Positions 5,897 to 14,049 of a DNA stretch of 14,276 nucleotides are shown here, in pieces. Source of the DNA: Desulfocapsaceae bacterium (lineage in GTDB: Bacteria; Desulfobacterota; Desulfobulbia; Desulfobulbales; Desulfocapsaceae). Below the pieces are notes generated by a model. It was not told where the DNA came from. It was given only the letters and a program-made list of their open reading frames with translations, and did no database searches. The DNA lies in assembly GCA_029934775.1 (NCBI GenBank), contig JAOZLO010000029.1, positions 1-14,276 on the forward strand, read 5' to 3'. How positions within the stretch are numbered: position 1 is the stretch's first letter; each line of letters opens with the position of its first letter. The position numbers were made by a program, and so were the translations under genes.

Positions 5897-7282
5897 ATGG
5901 AAAAACCGCTTTTTTGGCATCAGGGACTTTTTCTGCAGCCTCAGCACTTTCAGCTTTTCGATCGCTATGTACAGTCCCTTGTGACGTCAACTGCACCGCT
6001 TTTACAGCCACATTTCTGGGGTGTCGGCACCATGAAGGTACAGGAGGCTTCCCTCGGCAACCACTCACTCCATATTTTGCAGGGGGAGTTTATTTTTCCC
6101 GATGGAACATCTGTCACATTTCCCGGCAGCAGTCTTCTCGATCCACGTTCTTTCAGTGAAGGCTCTTTTGAAGGAGGAAAACCTCTTGGTTGTTATATAG
6201 GTATTCGTAAATGGAATTCGGATGGCGAGAATGTTACCGTTTTGCCAAATCTTGAAAGAGTAAGTGATGTTACCACCCGATATGTGACGTCTACCGAACC
6301 GGACGATGTCATTGATTTGCATCAGGGAGGCCCTGATGCTCAGGTCCGGGGAATGTACTATGTTTTAAAGTTGTTCTGGGAAACAGAAGTTGATCAACTT
6401 GGTGATTACGAGCTGATACCGATAGTTCTGCTCACCCGAAGTGGAGAGGATATAGTCAGTTCAAACCGCTTCTTCCCCCCAAGTCTCAGTATCTCTGCAG
6501 TTACGTCCTTTAACAAATTGGTAACGGAGATTCGTGATCAGTTGACATCAAAAGCGCACCAACTGGAGGCCTACAAGAGAGTCAGGGGTATACATACTGC
6601 AGATTTCGGAGCAAGGGATACTGTTTATCTGCTGGCATTAAGATCGCTCAATCGTTATGTACCGCTTCTTTTTCATCTTACTGAATCGTCGAATGTACAT
6701 CCCTGGACAGTCTATGGAACATTGAGGCAGATAATTGGTGAGCTGTCTTCTTTTTCTGAGACTGTTAATGTTTTGGGTGAGCTGGATGACGGTTCGCCTC
6801 TTGTTCCGGTATATAATCACCGAAAACTGTTTGCATGTTTTTATTCTGCCCAGAAGACTCTTCTCCGTCTGCTGGATGAAATTACAGCTGGCCCGGAATA
6901 TGTCTTTGAACTGGTATATGACGGTACGTACCACACCACAGAATTACAGCCGGCCGTTTTTGAAGGAAATAACCGGTTTTTCCTGGTGCTTAATGCGCCG
7001 GATGAACATCTCGAACAATTACAGAATTTTACCGGTATGGCGAAAATGGGTGCCCGTGAATCTCTGCCGATCTTAATCGCCCGCGCTTTGCCGGGTGTTA
7101 AATCGGTCCATCTTGATAACCCTCCGCAGGAGCTGCCGAGAAAACTTGGATCTGTCTATTATCAGATAGATATTACAAGCGATTTATGGCAGCAAGTCCA
7201 GAGAAACCGAAATATTGCCATATTCTGGGACAGTGCTCCAAAAGAAATGAAAGCTGAACTTATGATAGTTGGAAGGAGATGA
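5897..7282 (+). CDS. tssK: T6SS baseplate protein TssK
   Basis: TssK is the trimeric adaptor that connects the TssEFG/VgrG baseplate to the TssL/TssM membrane complex on the cytoplasmic side. The protein (461 residues, normal length) opens with the family hallmark LFWHQGLFLQPQHFQ (residues 5-19). The long N-terminal shoulder-like region, the helical stretch around 205-330 and the C-terminal head domain are all present. The ending around YYQIDITSDLWQQVQ (about 418-432) is characteristic. No signal peptide or TM segment is seen. The ATG at 5897 is preceded by AGGGAG (5886-5891) at 5-nt spacing. The 31-bp gap from tssJ contains only a small palindrome. The stop lies within ATGA, overlapping the first possible tssL start, which fits the conserved tssJ-K-L order. 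Confidence 0.97.
   Translation: MEKPLFWHQGLFLQPQHFQLFDRYVQSLVTSTAPLLQPHFWGVGTMKVQEASLGNHSLHILQGEFIFPDGTSVTFPGSSLLDPRSFSEGSFEGGKPLGCYIGIRKWNSDGENVTVLPNLERVSDVTTRYVTSTEPDDVIDLHQGGPDAQVRGMYYVLKLFWETEVDQLGDYELIPIVLLTRSGEDIVSSNRFFPPSLSISAVTSFNKLVTEIRDQLTSKAHQLEAYKRVRGIHTADFGARDTVYLLALRSLNRYVPLLFHLTESSNVHPWTVYGTLRQIIGELSSFSETVNVLGELDDGSPLVPVYNHRKLFACFYSAQKTLLRLLDEITAGPEYVFELVYDGTYHTTELQPAVFEGNNRFFLVLNAPDEHLEQLQNFTGMAKMGARESLPILIARALPGVKSVHLDNPPQELPRKLGSVYYQIDITSDLWQQVQRNRNIAIFWDSAPKEMKAELMIVGRR
7273..7278 (+). promoter_or_regulatory. Ribosome binding site favouring the tssL start at 7285
   Basis: AAGGAG directly abuts ATG 7279 (0-nt spacing) but is 6 nt from ATG 7285, the optimal distance. The second ATG is therefore preferred. 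Confidence 0.6.
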
Positions 7283-7284
7283 GG

Positions 7285-7959
7285 ATGAATCTGCTTGACT
7301 GCTTCATTGAACTCATCGCCTATGTCAGTTATTTCATTAAATCGCTGCCTGCTGAGCAGCCGGGTTATGACCGGGTAAAGGCAGATATCTCAGAGCTCAT
7401 TGCCAAAAGCCATACTCATTGTCAATCACACCAGTTATCTTCAAGTGATTTTGAACTTGCTCAGTTTGCCGTTTTTTCCTGGATAGATGAAGCTGTTTTG
7501 AGTTCGCAGTGGCAGGAAAAACTGAAATGGCAGGGAGAGCAACTGCAACGCACTCATTTTCAGACTGTTGATGCCGGCGAGTTGTTTTTTGATAAACTGA
7601 ACGAACTGCAGCCTGGGCAGCTTGCAGTCAGAGAGGTGTATTATATATGCCTGGCACTTGGTTTTTCGGGTCGTTTCTGTAATCCGGGCGATGAATTTCT
7701 TTTAAATCAGCTCAAAGGTTCTAATCTCAAGCTGCTTGGTGGAAGTTTTCAGAGCGTTGATGCAATTAAAGATAAAATATTATTTCCAGATGCATACAGT
7801 GATGGAAGTGGTCCGGGGATTGCTGTTAAAAGAAAATTTCTAAGTATCGGCTCTCTTTTTGCTGCAGGTGCTCCAGTGCTTCTCTTTGCTTTACTGTTTG
7901 TAATTTACCGTTTTTCTCTCAGTAATGTAGGTGAGAACCTCATCAAATCGATACATTAA
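7285..7959 (+). CDS. tssL: T6SS inner-membrane protein TssL (DotU family)
   Basis: TssL belongs to the inner-membrane part of the TssJLM complex; its cytoplasmic domain contacts TssK and the baseplate. From ATG 7285 the protein has 224 residues: a helical DotU domain (about 1-180, with FAVFSWIDEAVLSS and FSGRF near its ends) followed by one C-terminal TM helix (about 188-210). A short periplasmic tail completes it. This is the short form: no OmpA-like peptidoglycan-binding extension follows, so cell-wall anchoring, if any, must come from another protein. An alternative ATG at 7279 overlaps the tssK stop, but its ribosome site would be too close. Order and overlap with tssK support one transcript. 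Confidence 0.95.
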   Translation: MNLLDCFIELIAYVSYFIKSLPAEQPGYDRVKADISELIAKSHTHCQSHQLSSSDFELAQFAVFSWIDEAVLSSQWQEKLKWQGEQLQRTHFQTVDAGELFFDKLNELQPGQLAVREVYYICLALGFSGRFCNPGDEFLLNQLKGSNLKLLGGSFQSVDAIKDKILFPDAYSDGSGPGIAVKRKFLSIGSLFAAGAPVLLFALLFVIYRFSLSNVGENLIKSIH

Positions 7960-7960
7960 C

Positions 7961-7975
7961 ACCCCACAAAGGGGT
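7961..7975 (+). other. Small GC-rich hairpin in the tssL-tssM gap
   Basis: ACCCC, a 5-nt loop (ACAAA) and GGGGT form a perfect 5-bp stem starting 2 nt after the tssL stop. No T-run follows, so it is not a classical terminator. The rest of the 109-bp gap is AT-rich with a possible but poor extended -10 (TGGTATATA, 7989-7997) lacking a -35 box. The hairpin may set relative expression or stability of the two halves of the operon. Confidence 0.45.
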
Positions 7976-8053
7976 ATAAGTGCCATAGTGGTATATACAA
8001 CATTGTAATTTCACAGCACATTACTCGATTTCTTGTTTTTATTTCAGGGTTTC

Positions 8054-8058
8054 GGGAG
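8054..8058 (+). promoter_or_regulatory. Ribosome binding site deciding the tssM start
   Basis: GGGAG lies 10 nt before ATG 8069. An upstream in-frame TTG (8033) has no comparable site. Confidence 0.5.
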
Positions 8059-8068
8059 TAAACCACTA

Positions 8069-11000
8069 ATGAAAAAGATACTCATCACATTGTTAAAGTT
8101 TATTCTCCTGGTTTCAGTCCTCTGTATTATCGGCCTCCTTACATTTGGTCTGGTAATCTGGATGAAATGGTCCTGGTGGGTAGGTTTGTGTTTCATTCTG
8201 GCCTATATAGGGCTGTATTGTATGTGGGTTCTGGTCCGTAAAATCCTTCTTCGAAGACGTGAGAAACATTTTGTTAACGAAGTGATTGCCCAGGATGACA
8301 CGTATCGGCAGAATCTGGGAGATGGAGATTTTGGTGCCGAACAGGATCTCCAGGCTCGCTGGAAAGAGGCAATTGAAACCTTGAACCAGTCACATCTTGG
8401 GAAATCCGGAAACCCGCTTTATGTACTTCCCTGGTACATGATTATTGGAGAAAGCCGGTCAGGTAAAACCACCGCTATTCAAAGTTCCAGGCTGTCTGCA
8501 CCTTTTGCCGAGATAAAGAATGTTTCTGGCCTGGCAGGGACCAAGAATTGTGACTGGTGGTTTTTCGAACAGGCTGTAATACTTGATACGGCGGGTCGCT
8601 ACGCAATACCTCTTGAGGAAGGCCGAGACAGAAAAGAGTGGCAGAAATTTTTGTCGCTCCTCGTTAAGTACAGAAAAAAACAGGCTTTAAACGGTCTGAT
8701 AGTGACAATTGCAGCAGATAAACTTCTGCAATCTTCAGAGGAGAGTATTGGAGCAGACGGCCGGAGTATCCGGCAGCGCATTGATGAATTGATGCGGGTT
8801 CTTGGTATGAAATTTCCGGTTTATGTTCTGGTGACAAAATGTGATCTTGTTCAGGGGATGACTCGTTTTTGTGAATGTCTGCCTGAAAAATGCCTTGATC
8901 AGGCCATGGGATTTCTCAACAATGATTTATCAAAAGATGCAAGCAGCCTGGTCGATAAATACATCAAATCTATACAGGGGAAATTGAAGGACCTGCGGCT
9001 TTTACTGTTTGGTTCAGGGACAGCCAATGAGACCGCTAAACTGATTCAGAGCCCGGAGCTTTTATTATTTCCAGAGGAGTTTTCTCAACTGGATCATAAT
9101 CTGAAAGTTTTTATGGAAGCAGCGTTCAAAGAGAATCCATACCAGGAAACACCTATTCTGCGAGGGATCTATTTCAGCAGCGGCAAACAGGAAGGTACGC
9201 CCTATTCCCATTTTCTCAATAAGCTTGGATTGGTCAAACAGCAGGACGTGCTCCCGGGAACAAATCGTGGATTTTTTCTGCACGATCTTTTTGCCAAAGT
9301 GATGACAGGTGATAGAGGGCTTTATGCACCGACCAGAAACGCTCTGGCCTGGAGTCGGTTGACGAGAAATATCGGTTTAACCGCGTGGGTGACTATTATC
9401 CTGTCGGTTTGCGGGCTGCTCAGCTTTTCTTTTGTAAAAAATCTGACAACTCTACAATCGGTGTCCGATGCATTTGATCAGCCGATTGTGCTGCAGGGAG
9501 AAATTCTGACAGATACCTCCATTATGGAGCGTTTCCAGAGCGGTATAAGTAGTATTGAACAGACAAACAACAGTTGGTGGTTCCCTCGACTCGGGCTCTA
9601 TAAAAGCCTGGAAATTGAGGCCGAAATTAAAGAGAAATATTGTGCACAATACAAGAATGAATTCGCACGGGACTTTGATAAACTGCTGGATATGGGAGTT
9701 GTAGAATTGTCCTCGGAAAGTTCGGCTGAGGATATGGGACAGTATATTGTACATCTTGCTCATCGTATCAATCTGATTAGATATCGGCTTGAGGGCCAGA
9801 AAATGGCCGGTTTGGAACAGATGCCACAGCCTTCATTTCAGCCGTTTGTATCTGCTGCTGATTCTGCACTTGTCAGCCAGGTCAGTAGAAGGATTGGAAC
9901 ACAATATCTACATTATTTGACGTGGCAGAACGATGAACCAGTCCTTCAAAATGAGAAAAAGTTGCTGCAGAAACAGCTTCATCATATTCTGACCCTGCCG
10001 GACTCTGACCTGACCTGGCTTGCAGCCTTGATTAATCAGGATGAAAGATTCAGCTATCTCAGCCTGGAACATTTTTGGGGAACGACTCTTGACCGTCAGG
10101 ATATTGTCAGCATACCGCCTGCTTTTACAGGTGAAGGGAAAGACGCAATTGAAACCCTGGTGGAACAGATTGAAAATGCCCTGCCTGACCATCTGGCCAT
10201 TGCTGCCAATAAGGCCAGATTTAACAAATGGTATTCAAGGGCTTATATGCAGATCTGGTATGATTTTGCCAGAAAATTTCCTCAGGCGGAATATTATCTC
10301 CAGGACAGGGAGGCGTGGCAACAAAGTGCTTCTGTAATGGCAACTGATAAGGGACCTTATTTTGCATTATTAAAGCGCATGAATGAAGAATTGAGTGTAC
10401 TTGAAGATACTCAGAACGAAGAATGGATTAGTCTGATCAGGTTGTTTGAAAAAATATGGAACGAGGCGACTAATGAGAAGGCAATTCAGGAAAAAAAATC
10501 GATGCTTGCCAAGGTTACAAAGAAAGGGAAAGCAACAATAAGTAAACTGGAAAAAGGATTTGGAGCAGCTGGTGCCGGTAAGATTCTTGAGTCGCAGATG
10601 ATTGGTGGAGTATTTTTTAATGACTATCAAAAGTCCTTATCAGAATTAGTTCTTGCAACTTCATCAAGAAAAGTCTCATTTCAGATGGCCACCGATATTT
10701 TCAAAGAGGATCCAGCAGTATCTGAGGCGCCGATGTACGTTGCTCAGCGAAACCTGATTAAATTGCGTAATGAACTGTCGGAGGCGGGTGCTGCAAAAAA
10801 AACACAGGTCGTGTGGAAATTGATTGCAGGGCCTCTTACCTTTCTGCGAGATTATGCCTACCTGGAAGCGGCCTGTAAGCTGAATTCTTTATGGGAGGAG
10901 AATGTTCTTGTCGAAGTACAGGATATCAGAGACAAAACAGAGTTGAATAATCAGTTCTTCGGGGCAGACGGGCTTGCTCTTCAGTTCGTAAAAGGTGTTG

Positions 11001-11863
11001 CAGCGCCATTTCTAGGCAGGAATCTGGAGCAGGGATTTTATCCCCGTGAAGCTTTGGGACGTATGCTTCCTTTCAGAAAAGAGTTTCTGAAATTTTTAAC
11101 AGATGGCGTTCATTTCGCACGGTATCAACCTGACCTCAGGATGAGTGAAGCTCCTCTCCCGGCCCCAAAAATGCAAGAGAAAAAACAGCTGGAAAATCCT
11201 ATACCACCAGAGCCTGAGCTTAAGCAGAATTATAATGTTCTGCTCACTGCCAGCCCGACAAGTGTAAACAAAGGGGCTAAAATGATACCCCATGCCGTGA
11301 GTCTTGAGCTGATATGTGGTGCCGAGGTAACCAGGCTTGTTAATCTGCAATATCCGGTTCGGCAGAATTTTAGCTGGAAACCCAAAGACTGTCAGGCGCT
11401 TTCTCTGAATATCGAAATAGGTAGTCTGGTACTTAAAAAAAAATATGAAGACCAATACTCTTTTGCCCGTTTTGTAAAGGACTATCAGTCCGGTGCTGTA
11501 ACCTATACACCAAATGATTTCGGTGCTAAGCAAAAACAGTTGAAACGGCTGAATGTTCGTACAATCACAGTAAAATTTAAAGCTTCCAGAGGTGGAGATC
11601 CACTGATTGCAGTGATGGATCAACTGGAGGCGAGAAAAAAAGCACTTGCCGAAAAAGAGCAGTTGGAAGGAAAAGACGATAAACCGAATATGGCAGAGAT
11701 TTTGATGTCACTTGAAAATAAACGAAAAGCTGAAGAACTTGAAAATGCAGCCTTAAAAAAGGCCTGGAAGGCAAAGCAGATGGCTCGTACCGCCCAGATA
11801 AAAATGAAGTGGGAGGAACAGCTTCCCGAAGTGCCGCGTGATATAACGATCTGCTGGGATTAA
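8069..11863 (+). CDS. tssM: T6SS inner-membrane protein TssM (IcmF family)
   Basis: TssM is the large inner-membrane protein that spans the periplasm to bind TssJ and forms the core of the membrane complex. From ATG 8069 it has 1264 residues, slightly long for the family. Two N-terminal TM helices (about 5-31 and 36-57) precede a cytoplasmic GTPase-like domain. That domain has an intact Walker A GESRSGKT (127-134), a Walker B-like DTAGR (173-177) and TKCD, the NKxD-like motif, near 255. RGIYFSSGKQEGTP, near 365, is an IcmF hallmark. TM3 lies at about 432-455. The remaining 800 residues are periplasmic helical domains, then a beta-rich C-terminal domain (about 1050-1175) with SVNKGAKMIPHAVSLEL and SFARFVKDYQSG. 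The last ~75 residues include a long charged helix. The start is chosen for its Shine-Dalgarno site and because MKK followed by hydrophobic residues makes a good TM1. Confidence 0.96.
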   Translation: MKKILITLLKFILLVSVLCIIGLLTFGLVIWMKWSWWVGLCFILAYIGLYCMWVLVRKILLRRREKHFVNEVIAQDDTYRQNLGDGDFGAEQDLQARWKEAIETLNQSHLGKSGNPLYVLPWYMIIGESRSGKTTAIQSSRLSAPFAEIKNVSGLAGTKNCDWWFFEQAVILDTAGRYAIPLEEGRDRKEWQKFLSLLVKYRKKQALNGLIVTIAADKLLQSSEESIGADGRSIRQRIDELMRVLGMKFPVYVLVTKCDLVQGMTRFCECLPEKCLDQAMGFLNNDLSKDASSLVDKYIKSIQGKLKDLRLLLFGSGTANETAKLIQSPELLLFPEEFSQLDHNLKVFMEAAFKENPYQETPILRGIYFSSGKQEGTPYSHFLNKLGLVKQQDVLPGTNRGFFLHDLFAKVMTGDRGLYAPTRNALAWSRLTRNIGLTAWVTIILSVCGLLSFSFVKNLTTLQSVSDAFDQPIVLQGEILTDTSIMERFQSGISSIEQTNNSWWFPRLGLYKSLEIEAEIKEKYCAQYKNEFARDFDKLLDMGVVELSSESSAEDMGQYIVHLAHRINLIRYRLEGQKMAGLEQMPQPSFQPFVSAADSALVSQVSRRIGTQYLHYLTWQNDEPVLQNEKKLLQKQLHHILTLPDSDLTWLAALINQDERFSYLSLEHFWGTTLDRQDIVSIPPAFTGEGKDAIETLVEQIENALPDHLAIAANKARFNKWYSRAYMQIWYDFARKFPQAEYYLQDREAWQQSASVMATDKGPYFALLKRMNEELSVLEDTQNEEWISLIRLFEKIWNEATNEKAIQEKKSMLAKVTKKGKATISKLEKGFGAAGAGKILESQMIGGVFFNDYQKSLSELVLATSSRKVSFQMATDIFKEDPAVSEAPMYVAQRNLIKLRNELSEAGAAKKTQVVWKLIAGPLTFLRDYAYLEAACKLNSLWEENVLVEVQDIRDKTELNNQFFGADGLALQFVKGVAAPFLGRNLEQGFYPREALGRMLPFRKEFLKFLTDGVHFARYQPDLRMSEAPLPAPKMQEKKQLENPIPPEPELKQNYNVLLTASPTSVNKGAKMIPHAVSLELICGAEVTRLVNLQYPVRQNFSWKPKDCQALSLNIEIGSLVLKKKYEDQYSFARFVKDYQSGAVTYTPNDFGAKQKQLKRLNVRTITVKFKASRGGDPLIAVMDQLEARKKALAEKEQLEGKDDKPNMAEILMSLENKRKAEELENAALKKAWKAKQMARTAQIKMKWEEQLPEVPRDITICWD
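10191..10220 (+). repeat. Strong imperfect inverted repeat inside tssM
   Basis: ATCTGGCC (10191-10198) and GGCCAGAT (10213-10220) are perfect complements. Inside them ATTG (10199-10202) pairs with CAAT (10207-10210) around a CTGC loop, leaving only an AA bulge (10211-10212). This gives 12 base pairs with a tetraloop, within coding sequence. It is followed by TTAAC, not a T-run, so it does not look like a terminator. Confidence 0.6.
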
Positions 11864-11883
11864 GGTTATGGTGTCCTTGTCGT

Positions 11884-11889
11884 GAGGAG
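11884..11889 (+). promoter_or_regulatory. Ribosome binding site deciding the tssA start
   Basis: GAGGAG lies 10 nt before ATG 11900. The in-frame GTG at 11882 overlaps this site and has none of its own, so the ATG is preferred. Confidence 0.55.
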
Positions 11890-11899
11890 TAGTATAAAA

Positions 11900-13498
11900 A
11901 TGGCGCACAGTTATCTTGAATTAGAACCGATCAGTGAAACTCAACCCGCCGGGATAGATGTTCGCTATGAACCTGAGTTCGAACTGCTTCAGGCTGAAAT
12001 TGATAAACTTTCTCTGCCTTCGGCCGCATCAGCGGTTGACTGGACCAAAGTGAGGTCGCTTTCATCAGTCATTCTCAAGACAAAAAGTAAAGATCTGCTT
12101 GTGGCCGGTTATTTTGCAATTGCAGAAATACGTGTTAATAAACTGGAAGGACTGGCCGCTGGCCTTACTGTTTTTGCTGGCTTGCTTGAAATCTACTGGG
12201 AGTCTCTCTTTCCCACTAGAAAGAGAATGCGGGGTCGTATTGCGGCAATTATCTGGTTGCTCGAAAAATGTGAATCAGCCTTTGAAGATTTGCAGGTGGA
12301 TCCTGTAGATGCTGACTTTATTATGCGCCTGCATGACGAGGTACAGAAGATTGATTCTTTGCTTCAGGATTATATTGAGGATGCTCCGCTGCTGAGACCG
12401 TTGGAACGGATTATTGAAGGACTTCCCATTGCAGAAAGGGTTGCCTCCGAAAACCCTCCTCCTGTTATTGCTGGGAATAGAGAACAACTGGCAGGAGCGG
12501 AAGAAATTGTAGAGAAAAAAACAGTTCAACCGCTGGTAGAAACTGTTCGAGTTACTCCCGTCCCGGTTGTTTCAGCAGCTGATAGCGTCTCAGCTGTTGA
12601 AATGGAAAAGATTGTAAGGAGTGCTTTTCATACGGTCAGGCAGGCGGCAGATTTTTATTTTCATAAAGATTTGTCTAATCCACGAGGATACCGTTGCAGA
12701 AGGATTGCAGGATGGACTATGATTCAAGACTTACCACCGGCAACTGATGGTCAGACTCTGGTACCTCCCCCCAGTGAATTTGAAGAGATCAGAAAAAAAA
12801 TTCAAGACCTGCGGTCCCAGGAAAAATGGCAGGAATTGTTAAAAGAGTCAGAAAGCAAACTGAACGGAGCATTATTATGGCTTGATCTAAACCGATTAAG
12901 TGCCGAATGCCTTAATCGGTTGGGATCTGGGTATAAGGAGGCCCATGACGCGGTATGCCAGGAGACTGCTTCTCTGCTCACTCGCTTGCCGGGTCTTGAA
13001 AAACTGACATTTGCCGATGGTTCACCTTTGGCTGACGCTGAAACAAAGCAATGGGTTGAGGACATCAAGCCCGGTTCTTCAGTGGCAATGCAGACTCCTG
13101 CTTCCCAGGCAGGTCAGTTCACTGAATATATGGATGGCATCCTGGCGCGGGCTCAGAGCCTGGCGGGCGCTAAAAAGGTATCCGAGGCTGTAAACTTATT
13201 AAGTGTTGAGATGCGGCGAAGTCCAAATCGGCATGAACGTTTACTCTGGCGGCTGGGTCTTTCCCAGTTGTTGATAAATTATCATCATGTAAAGCTGGCA
13301 TTGCCGCATATGCAGGAGATTGTCCGGGATCTTGAAACCTATAAAATTGAACAATGGGACCCTGAACTTGCAACATATGCTCTTCGAATTGTCTGGGTGG
13401 GATATAAAAAAAATAAATTGACCAGGGAGAGAGCTGATGAGATCTTTGCACGGATTGCAAAGCTTGATCCTGTAGAGGCGATGCAACTTGAAAAATAA
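11900..13498 (+). CDS. tssA: T6SS protein TssA (ImpA N-terminal domain, VasJ-type C-terminus)
   Basis: TssA proteins interact with the baseplate and sheath tip and assist tail-tube/sheath assembly. From ATG 11900 it has 532 residues. The N-terminal ImpA_N domain (about 5-125) has the family pattern: PISETQPAGIDVRYEPEFE, VDWTKV, SKDLLVAGYFAIAE, GLAAGLTVFAGLLEIYWESLFP, RMRGR. A Pro/Val-rich linker spans about 180-225. The C-terminal part (about 230-530) is helical and ends with a VasJ-like section: SVEMRRSPNRHERLLWRLGLSQLL, then EQWDPELATYALR near 485. This points to the long VasJ-type TssA rather than the short ring-forming TssA1. A perfect 11-bp inverted repeat occurs inside the gene (12890-12921). 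It follows tssM by 36 bp and precedes tssB by 41 bp, a normal order. Cytoplasmic; no signal peptide or TM. Confidence 0.92.
   Translation: MAHSYLELEPISETQPAGIDVRYEPEFELLQAEIDKLSLPSAASAVDWTKVRSLSSVILKTKSKDLLVAGYFAIAEIRVNKLEGLAAGLTVFAGLLEIYWESLFPTRKRMRGRIAAIIWLLEKCESAFEDLQVDPVDADFIMRLHDEVQKIDSLLQDYIEDAPLLRPLERIIEGLPIAERVASENPPPVIAGNREQLAGAEEIVEKKTVQPLVETVRVTPVPVVSAADSVSAVEMEKIVRSAFHTVRQAADFYFHKDLSNPRGYRCRRIAGWTMIQDLPPATDGQTLVPPPSEFEEIRKKIQDLRSQEKWQELLKESESKLNGALLWLDLNRLSAECLNRLGSGYKEAHDAVCQETASLLTRLPGLEKLTFADGSPLADAETKQWVEDIKPGSSVAMQTPASQAGQFTEYMDGILARAQSLAGAKKVSEAVNLLSVEMRRSPNRHERLLWRLGLSQLLINYHHVKLALPHMQEIVRDLETYKIEQWDPELATYALRIVWVGYKKNKLTRERADEIFARIAKLDPVEAMQLEK
12890..12921 (+). repeat. Perfect 11-bp inverted repeat inside tssA
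   Basis: AACCGATTAAG (12890-12900) and CTTAATCGGTT (12911-12921) are exact reverse complements around a 10-nt spacer. The arms encode two copies of Leu-Asn-Arg-Leu (LNRL-SAEC-LNRL) with different codons. There is no T-run after it. In the transcript this would be a stable hairpin in the middle of the operon. Confidence 0.7.
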
Positions 13499-13526
13499 GA
13501 TTTTTATAAAGAGAGCAATTAAAAAT

Positions 13527-13534
13527 AAAGGAGG
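13527..13534 (+). promoter_or_regulatory. Strong ribosome binding site of tssB
   Basis: AAAGGAGG, a near-perfect Shine-Dalgarno, lies 5 nt before ATG 13540 and is the strongest in the window. This is consistent with the sheath subunit being needed in many copies. Confidence 0.65.
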
Positions 13535-13539
13535 AAGAT

Positions 13540-14034
13540 ATGGCGAAAGAAGCATCAGTTGCACCGAAAGAACGGGTTAATATTGTCTATCGACCAGCGA
13601 CAGGTGACGCCCAGGAAGAGGTAGAACTTCCTCTGAAGTTGCTGGTAATCGGAGATTTTACTGGTAAAATTGACGAGCGGATGCTTGAGGACAGAGAACC
13701 TATTAATATTGACAAAGATAATTTTAATGAGGTGTTGAAAGGACAGGAGCTTGATTTATCGATAACTGTTCCAAATAAACTGTCAGAGGATCCTGAGGAT
13801 GAAATGGGTGTTAATTTGAGATTTGGGTCACTTAAGGATTTTGGTCCGGAAGCTGTGGCAGAGCAGACACCGGAGCTCAAAAAACTTCTTGAACTACGAA
13901 AAGCTCTTGGCTCACTCAAAGGTCCGCTCAGTAATGTACCGGATTTCAGAAAGAAAATCCAAGAACTTGTTAAGGATGAAGAGGCTCGGGAAAAACTGCT
14001 TAAAGAACTTGGGGTTGATGAAAATAAAGGGTAG
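13540..14034 (+). CDS. tssB: T6SS contractile sheath small subunit TssB (VipA)
   Basis: TssB pairs with TssC to form the cytoplasmic contractile sheath around the Hcp tube. The 164 residues are normal length and show the family pattern: KERVNIVY near 11, LPLKLLVIGDFTG (about 30-42), the region INIDKDNFNEVLKG (about 55-68) and LRFGSLKDFGPEAVAEQTPEL (about 92-112). A C-terminal helix (about 113-160) follows, with LRKALGSLKGPLSNVPDFRKKIQ. The C-terminal end is Lys/Glu-rich, as in other TssB proteins. Start chosen for the strong Shine-Dalgarno. tssC follows after 15 bp. Confidence 0.97.
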   Translation: MAKEASVAPKERVNIVYRPATGDAQEEVELPLKLLVIGDFTGKIDERMLEDREPINIDKDNFNEVLKGQELDLSITVPNKLSEDPEDEMGVNLRFGSLKDFGPEAVAEQTPELKKLLELRKALGSLKGPLSNVPDFRKKIQELVKDEEAREKLLKELGVDENKG

Positions 14035-14049
14035 AGGAGAGGTGAGTTT

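Noticed and set aside
7989..7997. Extended -10 (TGGTATATA) as an internal promoter before tssM
   Set aside because: No -35 box at 16-18 bp upstream and only a partial -10 match; kept only as a remark in the gap description.
8033..8068. TTG 8033 as the tssM start
   Set aside because: No ribosome site before it, while ATG 8069 has GGGAG at 10 nt and gives a normal TssM N-terminus.
11096..11623. Antisense open frame of 175 codons opposite the tssM 3' end
   Set aside because: Composition is that of a reverse-strand shadow (Phe/Leu/Ile-rich) over a conserved TssM domain.
12512..12559. Look-alike motif ETVRVTP in the TssA linker (residues 214-220) as a fifth Thr-motif site
   Set aside because: Single copy, Val rather than Ile/Leu at +3, in a Val/Thr/Pro-rich linker where such a match can arise easily.
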